Below, piece by piece: positions 48,664 to 55,481 of a stretch of 57,279 bases of DNA. A model generated the notes under the pieces. The model worked only from the letters and a program-made list of their open reading frames with translations, was not told the DNA's origin and searched no databases. Position 1 is the first letter of the stretch; every line of letters starts with the position of its first letter. The stretch comes from Rhizobacter sp. (GTDB taxonomy: Bacteria > Pseudomonadota > Gammaproteobacteria > Burkholderiales > Burkholderiaceae_C). Both the position numbers and the translations under genes were made by a program. The stretch covers positions 1-57,279 of the forward strand of contig JAMLIM010000013.1 of the NCBI GenBank assembly GCA_023954175.1. The letters run 5' to 3'.

Positions 48664-50363
48664 TGCAGCCAGAAGGCGCTCTCGGCAAACTGCTCGCCGT
48701 TCCACCACCCGGTTCGTCCGACCCCGCGCTGGAAGTTCGTCGTGCCGGCCTGGCTTTGCACCGGCGCCGTGACCTCGCCGGCGGCATTGCGCCGCGCGCG
48801 CTGCACGTCGTCTTCCGGCACCACTGCGACGATGTGGCCCGAGCGCCCGTCCTCCTTGCGGCGCGCGACGATGAGGCCGATCGCCCCCTGGTTCGCCTCG
48901 TCCTGAAGCTTCGACAGCGTTCCCGTCTGGCGCCAGCCGAAGTCGGGCCCGAAGTCGCGCAGCCAGCGGAAGAGGTCGTTCGCGCGCACCTCGCCGATCG
49001 TGTCCCCGATGCGGGGCTCGACCGTCTCGCCCGCGGCCATGCGCAGCAGCGCTCTCGACGACCACCACACGCGCGGCAGGTAGACGCCGGCGAGGCTGCA
49101 GAAGTCGTGCGCATAGATGTTGCAGAAGGTCAGCCCGCTGCGCGGTCGATAGCGAAGGTGGTTGACGTTGTCGACCGCGAGCCAGGTGATGATGCGGGCG
49201 ATGTCCTCGCGCAACTCGGCCGCGGACGTGCCGCGCCGCCCGGGTTGCCCAGCCTCGTTGAGCGAATGCGCGTTGGCGAGATCGCGCCGCCGCGTGACCG
49301 AGCCCGCGCGCCGCGGCATCGTGACGGCGACGATGCCGCGCTTGGGCGGCACCACGGCCGGCGTCACGACCTCGATCGGTGCCGCGACCGCATCCGCGAC
49401 GAGGAAGTCCTTCGACGCGAAGCCGCGCAGCAGCGCGCCCGCGAGGCTGGTTTCGAGTTCGATGAAGCCGTTCACCAGCTTGCCGGTCAGCGCACGCACC
49501 GGCTGGCCGTCGGGCAGGTGGGCGACGACATTGGCCTGCGGCGGGGTGCTGATCCTGGGCTCGCGGCGCAGCCTGAGCATGCCCTGCCGCGTGGCGACGC
49601 GCATCGCAGGGCCTTCGGCGGTGACCGGCGTCGGCAGCGCAATCGTGGCCTGGCCCGCCGGCGGCACCTCGATCGCCGGCGCGGTGCCGGGCACGGCCGC
49701 GGTGTGGGCGAGGCGCAGGAACTCGAAGATCGCCTCGCCGTAAAAGCGCGTGCCGTCGAAGTGCCCCTGCTTCAGGCCCTTGGACGCTCTGAAGCCGCCG
49801 GTGTTGTAGGCGATGCCAACGGCTGCCAGTTCGGCGTCGGTCAGCGTCTCGCGGCCACTGAAGCCGAGCTTGACGATGGCGCGTTCGAGTTCGCCGAGGC
49901 ACTGCGCAAGCGCCTTGTCGAAGTGCGCCCAGTCGCCGTCGAGGAAGTAGTCCGGGTCGGTGAGGAAGAACTGCAGATCGCGCTGAAAGATGCCGAACCC
50001 GTGGCAGAACTTGTCTGGCCGCTTCGCCACGCCGGCGTAGCCCGGCACATGCGCAGCCATGCCGATCAGCGACTGGTGGGCGAGGGCGAACATCTCGTCG
50101 CCTCGATCGCGCGCGACGAGGTCGGCCTTGGTGGTCGGGAACGCCCGGCGCCCGCGGTCGGCATCGAGCGTGTCGCCGACGCACAGCGCGAGCACCAGTT
50201 CGACCGGCAAGCCCTGGCGCCTGAGGCCAGGCCAGATCGAACCGGTCTCCTGGCAGGCGATGGCGGCGATGAAATCCACCGTCAACGGCGTGCCGGCGAT
50301 CGCGGCCTCGATCTGCGGCTGGAACTGGGTCTTGAACCAGATGACGTCGTCGCGTGTCGGCAT
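48657..50363 (-). CDS. Two-headed peptidoglycan hydrolase-like protein (lysozyme-like + SH3 + NlpC/CHAP-like)
   Basis: This 568-aa protein has no signal peptide or membrane segment. Residues about 1-205 resemble a lysozyme/chitosanase-like domain, with a candidate catalytic Glu39 in AAIACQETGSIWPGL and a later GFGIFQRDLQFFLTDP. Residues about 245-315 look like a bacterial SH3 domain (GMLRLRREPRIS, VAHLPDGQPVRALTG). The C-terminal 170 residues resemble a papain-like NlpC/CHAP peptidase, with Cys near 411 in LTFCNIYAHDFC and His near 510 in RSGHIVAVVPED. The combination looks like an endolysin or an exported toxin. It is the last gene of a minus-strand trio with the glycosidase and anchored-protein genes, 98 bases after the former. 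Domain assignments are by eye. Confidence 0.65.
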   Translation of the reverse strand: MPTRDDVIWFKTQFQPQIEAAIAGTPLTVDFIAAIACQETGSIWPGLRRQGLPVELVLALCVGDTLDADRGRRAFPTTKADLVARDRGDEMFALAHQSLIGMAAHVPGYAGVAKRPDKFCHGFGIFQRDLQFFLTDPDYFLDGDWAHFDKALAQCLGELERAIVKLGFSGRETLTDAELAAVGIAYNTGGFRASKGLKQGHFDGTRFYGEAIFEFLRLAHTAAVPGTAPAIEVPPAGQATIALPTPVTAEGPAMRVATRQGMLRLRREPRISTPPQANVVAHLPDGQPVRALTGKLVNGFIELETSLAGALLRGFASKDFLVADAVAAPIEVVTPAVVPPKRGIVAVTMPRRAGSVTRRRDLANAHSLNEAGQPGRRGTSAAELREDIARIITWLAVDNVNHLRYRPRSGLTFCNIYAHDFCSLAGVYLPRVWWSSRALLRMAAGETVEPRIGDTIGEVRANDLFRWLRDFGPDFGWRQTGTLSKLQDEANQGAIGLIVARRKEDGRSGHIVAVVPEDDVQRARRNAAGEVTAPVQSQAGTTNFQRGVGRTGWWNGEQFAESAFWLHA

Positions 50364-50461
50364 TTGGATCTCTCTTCAGGTGGGTTCGGGTTCTAGGCGG
50401 CACTCCGCGGGGCTGGCGCCGGAATCATGACGTCGGTCCCGCGGGCGACCGGCATGGGCGC

Positions 50462-51349
50462 CTATTCGCCGCGCCCGCCTGGCGCGGTACGTGGCGTGAC
50501 GAGCAGGAACGAAGCCTGGGCGAATCCGCCCGGCCCGTCAATGCGCGGTTTGCTTCCCGCGCCGGCGCTGTAGAGCGCGCCGGTCGACGTGTCGCCCGAC
50601 ATGTTGATCGCCGCGCTGCAGCCCAGGCCGCCCTCTGCAGGGGGTGCCGCCAGCCAGCGCGCCAGATCGTGCAGCGTCATCGGGTCGGTCGCGATCACGA
50701 CATGCACGCGCGCGTCGCGCTGGCACAGGGCCGTCCGGAGGTACGCGCGCTCGCCGTTCGAGGCGCAGACCTCGGGCTGCCCGCTCTTGTCCAGCAGCAC
50801 CGGCCCGGTCTGGATGGCCTGCTCGCAGCGACTGATGGCGTCGTCGTCCATCGGGCCGACGCTCAGGCTGTGATCGGCACGCACGCACAGCAGCGCCGAC
50901 AGTCGCAGCCGCTCGCTGCGCAGTGCGGGGCAGGCGTTGTCGGGGTCTGCGCGGCGCATGGCGTAGTTCGGCACGGTGACGGCATTGCCGTCCGAGATCA
51001 ATAGGCCGGCCGGGCGGTCGGTGGTGGAGGTGGAGAAGCCGCCGTTGACGAGCAGCATCTCGTGGCGCATCAGCTTGCGCACGGCGGGCAGTTCCGCCGC
51101 GGCCTGCACCGACACGCCGGAGCCACGGCGCTGCTGCGCCCTGTCGAGGAGCGAGGTTGCCAGCAGCACCTGCACGCGCATGCGATTCGCGTCGAAGGCG
51201 TACGTCACGACCGCCGCCGGCTCACCGCCGCTGCGTGCCACGCGGTGCACGCTGCGTTCGATGTCGCCCGGTGCGGCAGCGGCCGGCACCGATGTCAGCA
51301 TCAGTGCGGCGGCACTCAAGGCCCAGCCAATGAAGGGATGCATCCGCAT
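50462..51349 (-). CDS. Secreted phosphodiester glycosidase (NAGPA)-domain protein
   Basis: This 295-aa precursor has a signal peptide of about 26 residues (VPAAAAPGD). The mature part carries the landmarks of the NAGPA/DUF2233 fold: EMLLVNGGFSTSTTDRPAGL and LISDGNAV, CEQAIQTGPVLLDKSG, VIATDPMTLHDLARWLAAP, and the closing CSAAINMSGDTSTGALY. The family removes GlcNAc from phosphodiesters in animals; bacterial members probably act on cell-wall or exopolysaccharide phosphodiesters. The canonical LDGGGS near the end reads NMSGDTS here, so activity may be altered. Its ATG follows directly after the stop of the upstream anchored-protein gene (TGA then ATG). Confidence 0.8.
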   Translation of the reverse strand: MRMHPFIGWALSAAALMLTSVPAAAAPGDIERSVHRVARSGGEPAAVVTYAFDANRMRVQVLLATSLLDRAQQRRGSGVSVQAAAELPAVRKLMRHEMLLVNGGFSTSTTDRPAGLLISDGNAVTVPNYAMRRADPDNACPALRSERLRLSALLCVRADHSLSVGPMDDDAISRCEQAIQTGPVLLDKSGQPEVCASNGERAYLRTALCQRDARVHVVIATDPMTLHDLARWLAAPPAEGGLGCSAAINMSGDTSTGALYSAGAGSKPRIDGPGGFAQASFLLVTPRTAPGGRGE

Positions 51350-52126
51350 TCAGCCTCCGTTCGCGCTTGCCGGTGCCTTCGTGCGCGGCACCAGGTCCTT
51401 GAAGACCTCGACCGTGAGCCGGATGTCGGCCTTCAGCGCCTCGCACTCGAGCGCCGCGAGTTCCTTCACCGGCGCGATGTGTATCGCGAGCCGGCCGGCG
51501 TCGAGCCGCGGGCGCAGCGCATCCCATTGCGCCGACGTGATCTCGACCGACTGCGGCAGGCTGCCGTTGTTCAGCACCATCAGTTGAAGATCCTGCGCGC
51601 GCAGGGTGAAGAGGGGCGCCTCCCGCCGCAGCAGATCGCGCGGCACGGGGCAGGCGACGGGGTCAAGCGAATGCAGCGCTGCCTCTTCCTTGCGAATGCG
51701 GATGCGCTGGTCCGGCGCGACGCTGAACGAATAGCTGTAGGGCTGATTCGCGCTGCGCCCGGTCACTTCGACCACCTGAAAGTAGTCGAGCCGCTGATTC
51801 CCTTCGCGCGCCACCCTGTCGGCAAGCTCCTCGACGCGAAACGCGGTGCGCACGCCCTCCGCATAAGTCTGGTGCCAACTGCCGAGGACGCCGGCATTGA
51901 GGTACATGGCAGCCAGCCAGGGCACCATCAGCGGGTAGACCACGAACAGCCAGAACAGCCCGGCGATGACGAGGATCGGCATCCAGCGTCGTTGCGTCAC
52001 CATGCGCGCCAGCAGCTTGCCGAACACGGGCACGCCGCCAACCGCATCGGCGAGCAATTCGCGATTGTCCTTGTCGCGGTCGGGTTGCGGTGATTCCTGC
52101 GTGCCTGTGGCCACGGTGTCCCTCAT
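51350..52126 (-). CDS. Membrane-anchored protein of unknown function
   Basis: This 258-aa protein has a cytoplasmic N-terminus of about 45 polar residues, one transmembrane segment at about 47-72 (MPILVIAGLFWLFVVYPLMV) and a large C-terminal domain, presumably periplasmic. The latter has a repeated alpha/beta look (RLDYFQVVEVTGRSANQPYS, FTLRAQDLQLMVLNNGSLPQ, RLAIHIAPVKELAALECEAL) but no family I recognise. ATG 52126 gives a sensible start; upstream residues in the frame are Arg-rich shadow. The stop touches the start of the glycosidase gene, so the trio is one operon. A role tethering or controlling the two enzymes is speculation. Confidence 0.7.
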   Translation of the reverse strand: MRDTVATGTQESPQPDRDKDNRELLADAVGGVPVFGKLLARMVTQRRWMPILVIAGLFWLFVVYPLMVPWLAAMYLNAGVLGSWHQTYAEGVRTAFRVEELADRVAREGNQRLDYFQVVEVTGRSANQPYSYSFSVAPDQRIRIRKEEAALHSLDPVACPVPRDLLRREAPLFTLRAQDLQLMVLNNGSLPQSVEITSAQWDALRPRLDAGRLAIHIAPVKELAALECEALKADIRLTVEVFKDLVPRTKAPASANGG

Positions 52127-52527
52127 GCTTTGCGAACACCGACCGTAACCGCACGAGCGTTGCGTTACAACCCCCGAGGAAATCCGGTGAGCCGGCGAGC
52201 ACAGCCCCCGACGCTTCCGGATGCGGTGTCGGCGCGGGCGCTGCCCTGCGTACGACAGGGCCTGGCATCCGATCACGCATTCGCCCAGGTTCGCCCGGGT
52301 TCGCCCGGTTGCTCGTCAGGCTCATGCATGGCCGACCAAGGAGGCAGAATGGATGTCATGACTCGAGCACGAGACCCGGTGCCCCTCGGCCGCAAGGCCG
52401 GTTCGCGCGCAGACCAGTCGACAAGGGTGTGCACTGTGCTTCCCCATGCCGGCCAGCCCCACCAGCCTCGCGAGCGCATCGAAGCCAAGCCACCGATCAC
52501 CCCCGCGCCGATGCGCGCAGTACGCGC
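52127..52527. other. Divergent upstream region of the hydrolase trio and the antiporter
   Basis: These 401 bases must hold the promoters for both directions. I see no clear -35/-10 pair. It contains three tandem 10-bp repeats (52281-52310) and a 60-codon leader frame with a strong ribosome site (52349-52531), both listed separately. Confidence 0.45.
52281..52310 (+). repeat. Three tandem 10-bp repeats
   Basis: The sequence TCGCCCAGGT TCGCCCGGGT TCGCCCGGTT is three consecutive 10-base units with one or two changes between them. The period is about one helical turn, so a protein could contact the same face of each copy. It lies about 70 bases before the leader frame of the antiporter. Confidence 0.6.
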
Positions 52528-52531
52528 GTGA
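52349..52531 (+). CDS. Possible leader peptide coupled to the antiporter gene
   Basis: An ATG at 52349 preceded by a full AAGGAGG (52338-52344, 4 bases away) opens a 60-codon frame rich in Arg and Pro (MTRARDPVPLGRKAG). Its stop overlaps the GTG start of the antiporter by four bases (GTGA at 52528-52531). The antiporter's GTG has no ribosome site of its own, so coupled reinitiation would make sense. The peptide resembles no family. It could also be a chance frame next to a mis-called antiporter start. Confidence 0.35.
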   Translation: MDVMTRARDPVPLGRKAGSRADQSTRVCTVLPHAGQPHQPRERIEAKPPITPAPMRAVRA

Positions 52532-53835
52532 TCATCCTGACCGTCTTCATCGTCGTCGTGTTCGGCGTCAGCCTGGCTTCGCGCAAGCTTGACCGCAGCG
52601 TGGTCACGACACCGATCATCTTTGCCGCGGCTGGCGCGCTGACCTTCATGCTGCCCTCGACGCCCGGCGAACTGGCGCTGGACGAGGCAACGCTGCTGCA
52701 CGTCGCTGAACTGGGCCTCGTGATGCTGCTGTTCACCGACGCCACCCGCATCAGCCCGCGCATGCTCACCACCGACGGCGCGTTGCCGCTGCGCCTGCTG
52801 AGCATCGGCATGCTGCTCACCATCGGGCTGGGCGTGCTGTGCGCGTTGCTGATCTTCGGCCATTTGACGTGGCTCGAGGCCGGCATCCTGGCGGCCATCC
52901 TCGCGCCCACCGATGCCGGCCTGGGCCAGGTCATCGTGAACAGCCCGCGCGTGCCGGCGCGCATCCGCCAGGCATTGAACGTCGAGGCCGGGCTGAACGA
53001 CGGCTTGTCGGTGCCCTTCCTGCTGTTCTTCATCGCGTTGGCGGTGGCTGCGCACACCCACGCCGATACCGGGGCCACGCTGATGCGCCTGCTGGTCGAA
53101 CAGCTCGGCTTCGGGGCACTGGTGGGTGGCGCCATCGGCCTGGCCTGTGGCTGGCTGCTGGCATTGGCGCAACGCCGCGGCTGGATGGCCGATTCAATGA
53201 CCCAGTTGGGCGTGGTGGCGTTGCCGCTGCTGTGCCTGGTCGCGGCACACGCCAGCGCATCGAGCGCGTTCATCGCCGCCTTCGTCGCGGGCCTGGCCGC
53301 CCAGATCGGCTTTCGGGATGTCGGCCGCCACAGCGTCGAGTTCACCGAGGATTGGGGGAAACTGCTGAACTTTTTCGTGTTCTTTCTGTTCGGCTTGCTG
53401 GCGACGTGGGCCTGGCAGCATATGACGCTGGCCGCGGTACTGTACGCAGTGGCCAGCCTGACGCTGGTGCGCATGCTGCCGGTGGCGCTGGCGCTGCGCG
53501 GCACCGGCTTGAGCCGCGCCAGCGTGCTGTTCATTGGCTGGTTCGGGCCGCGCGGGCTGGCGTCGATCGTGCTCGGGCTGGTCTACCTGGAGCAGCAGGC
53601 GGCGCTGCCTGGCGATCAGACGATCCGCCTGGCGGTGATCGCCACGGTGCTGCTCAGCATCCTCGCCCACGGCCTGAGCGCTCTGCCCGGCATTGCGCTG
53701 TACGCAAAGGCGGTGGCGTCGCTGCCGCCGGATGCACCCGAGCGCCGGGCAGGCGACGTTGACGCCGGCAAGCCGCATGTGGCGGCAGCCGGACACCCGA
53801 GCGACGGACACCGGGCAGCGGGCCGGCCCGAGTGA
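52528..53835 (+). CDS. Cation/proton antiporter of the CPA family
   Basis: This 435-aa inner-membrane protein has about twelve transmembrane segments (VIILTVFIVVVFGVSLASRK at the start, LGLVMLLFTDATRISPRML, ILAAILAPTDAGLGQVIVNS with a conserved acidic helix, ALNVEAGLNDGLSVPFLLFF, GWFGPRGLASIVLGLVYLEQ). It belongs to the sodium/hydrogen exchanger superfamily and should exchange Na+ or K+ for H+. A short cytoplasmic tail without RCK/TrkA domain follows. The GTG at 52528 is chosen because homologues start at this hydrophobic segment; no in-frame ATG lies nearby. It overlaps a small upstream frame by four bases. Confidence 0.88.
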   Translation: MIILTVFIVVVFGVSLASRKLDRSVVTTPIIFAAAGALTFMLPSTPGELALDEATLLHVAELGLVMLLFTDATRISPRMLTTDGALPLRLLSIGMLLTIGLGVLCALLIFGHLTWLEAGILAAILAPTDAGLGQVIVNSPRVPARIRQALNVEAGLNDGLSVPFLLFFIALAVAAHTHADTGATLMRLLVEQLGFGALVGGAIGLACGWLLALAQRRGWMADSMTQLGVVALPLLCLVAAHASASSAFIAAFVAGLAAQIGFRDVGRHSVEFTEDWGKLLNFFVFFLFGLLATWAWQHMTLAAVLYAVASLTLVRMLPVALALRGTGLSRASVLFIGWFGPRGLASIVLGLVYLEQQAALPGDQTIRLAVIATVLLSILAHGLSALPGIALYAKAVASLPPDAPERRAGDVDAGKPHVAAAGHPSDGHRAAGRPE

Positions 53836-53985
53836 TGGAGGTGGTGCTCGGCGACGGTGCAAGCCTGCCCGACCCGATCGATCAAACACGTCGAAGAGAT
53901 CGACCGCAAGATCGCGCAACCGGTGTAGTCAACCCGGCGTTGCAGCGCCGACCTTCGTTCGCGCCGTGCAGAGCCCCGTGCGGCC

Positions 53986-54026
53986 CAAAAAGCAAAGGGC
54001 TTGACCGAAGCCAAGCCCTTGTTTTC
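53986..54026. terminator. Bidirectional intrinsic terminator next to tRNA-Thr
   Basis: AAGGGCTTG (53995-54003) pairs perfectly with CAAGCCCTT (54012-54020) through an 8-base loop. On the plus strand it is followed by GTTTTC, on the minus strand by TGCTTTTTGG. It can end the minus-strand tRNA-Thr transcript 18 bases after the mature 3' end and also plus-strand transcription from the antiporter. Confidence 0.8.
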
Positions 54027-54038
54027 AATGAAGAAATT

Positions 54039-54114
54039 TGGTGCCGGTAAGAGGAGTCGAACCCCTGACCTTCGCATTACGAATGCGCTGCTCTACCAAC
54101 TGAGCTACACCGGC
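54039..54114 (-). tRNA. tRNA-Thr (anticodon CGU)
   Basis: The minus strand forms a 76-base tRNA with encoded CCA. The acceptor stem is GCCGGTG pairing with TACCGGC (one G-T pair), the D-arm is GCTCAGTTGGTAGAGC, and the anticodon stem encloses TTCGTAA with anticodon CGT. The variable loop is short and the T-arm contains GTTCGACTC. A TAGAAT -10-like element (54126-54131) lies 12 bases upstream, and an intrinsic terminator follows. Confidence 0.95.
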
Positions 54115-54125
54115 GATAACCGCGA

Positions 54126-54131
54126 ATTCTA
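54126..54131 (-). promoter_or_regulatory. Candidate -10 element of tRNA-Thr
   Basis: The minus strand reads TGCTAGAAT, a TAGAAT hexamer (five of six to TATAAT) preceded by an extended -10-like TGC. It sits 12 bases before the tRNA 5' end. The position 17 bp upstream reads CCGGGC, so there is no recognisable -35. Confidence 0.4.
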
Positions 54132-54177
54132 GCAAACGGCGGCCGCCTGCCCGGGTGGGCCGACGGTTGCGGGGGCT

Positions 54178-55437
54178 CTATTTCAATGCAAACGCCGGCA
54201 GCTTCTTCGGCACGGCGACGTTCTTCAGCGTGACGTAGCGTGGCAAGCCGTCCTTGGCGTAGGCCGGATAGTCCTCGCCGCGGATCAGCGGGGTGAGGTA
54301 ACGCTTGCACTTGTCGGTGATGCCGAAGCCGTCCTTGGTGATGAAGTCGCGTGGCATGAACTTCTCGACGTTGGCGACCTTCGCCAGTGGCGCGATGCCG
54401 ATGCGATAGCGGTAGGGCGCGTCCGACGTGCGCTCGATCGTCGGCATCACGGCGTTGTGACCGGCGAGCGCGAGTTCGACCGCCTTCGCGCCGACCTCGT
54501 AGGCCTGGCGAACATCGGTCGCCGACGCGATATGGCGCGCCGAGCGCTGCAGGTAGTCGGCCACCGCCCAATGGAACTTGTGGCCGAGCGCGTCCTTCAC
54601 GATGCCGGCGATGACGGGCGCCGCGCCGCCGAGCTGTGCGTGACCGAACGCGTCGCGCGTGCCCTGCTCGGCGAGGAACTTGCCATCGGCGGTGTGGCAG
54701 CCTTCGGAGACGACGACGGTGCAGTAGCCGTGCGACTTCACGAGCTTGTCGACACGGGCGACGAACTTGGCCTGGTCGAACGCGATTTCGGGGAACAGCA
54801 CGACGACCGGGATGCCGTGGTCTTCGATCAGGCCGCCGGCTGCGGCGATCCAGCCCGCATGGCGCCCCATCACCTCCAGCACGAACACCTTGGTCGACGT
54901 GCGCGCCATCGATCGCACGTCGAACGAGGCCTCGAGTGCCGACACCGCGACGTACTTCGCGACCGAGCCGAAGCCCGGGCAGCAGTCGGTGATGGGCAGG
55001 TCGTTGTCCACCGTCTTGGGCACGTGGATCGCCTGGATGGGGTAGCCCATCGCCTCCGACAACTGGCTCACCTTGAAGCAGGTGTCGGCCGAATCGCCGC
55101 CGCCGTTGTAGAAGAAGTAGCCGATGCCATGCGCGCGGAAGACCTCGATCAGCCGCTCGTACTCGGGCTTGTTGGCTTCGAGCGACTTGAGCTTGTAGCG
55201 GCACGAACCGAACGCGCCTGCGGGCGTGCTGCGCAGGCCGCGAATCGCCGCCGCCGACTCCTTGCCGGTGTCGATCAGGTCCTCGGTCAGTGCGCCGATG
55301 ATGCCGTTGCGTCCCGCGTAGACCTTGCCGATGCGGTCCTTGTGCTGGCGTGCGGTTTCGATCACGCCGCAGGCGGAGGCATTGATGACGGCGGTGACGC
55401 CGCCGGACTGTGCGTAGAACGCGTTCTTCCTTGCCAT
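54178..55437 (-). CDS. pfp: Pyrophosphate-dependent 6-phosphofructokinase
   Basis: This 419-aa enzyme phosphorylates fructose 6-phosphate reversibly with PPi. Motifs of the PFK superfamily are present: FYAQSGGVTAVINASACGV at the N-terminus, FFYNGGGDSADT near 100-112 (where ATP enzymes have the nucleotide loop and PPi enzymes have Asp), PKTVDNDLPITD near 139-150, and VLEVMGRHAGWIAAAG near 180-195. The PKTxDND and GGGDS combination is that of PPi-dependent enzymes. ATG 55437 follows GAGGAGC; a long frame continues upstream but belongs to a shadow of pepN. It lies 44 bases after pepN on the same strand. Confidence 0.93.
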   Translation of the reverse strand: MARKNAFYAQSGGVTAVINASACGVIETARQHKDRIGKVYAGRNGIIGALTEDLIDTGKESAAAIRGLRSTPAGAFGSCRYKLKSLEANKPEYERLIEVFRAHGIGYFFYNGGGDSADTCFKVSQLSEAMGYPIQAIHVPKTVDNDLPITDCCPGFGSVAKYVAVSALEASFDVRSMARTSTKVFVLEVMGRHAGWIAAAGGLIEDHGIPVVVLFPEIAFDQAKFVARVDKLVKSHGYCTVVVSEGCHTADGKFLAEQGTRDAFGHAQLGGAAPVIAGIVKDALGHKFHWAVADYLQRSARHIASATDVRQAYEVGAKAVELALAGHNAVMPTIERTSDAPYRYRIGIAPLAKVANVEKFMPRDFITKDGFGITDKCKRYLTPLIRGEDYPAYAKDGLPRYVTLKNVAVPKKLPAFALK

Positions 55438-55481
55438 GACATTGCTCCTCTTCGTATGTGTCGGGCCTCGTGCGCGTCGCC

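Noticed and set aside
53836-53990. Possible coding fragment after the antiporter reading KHVEEIDRKIAQPV
   Set aside because: It is too short, has no start and matches no family with confidence; it could be a chance reading.
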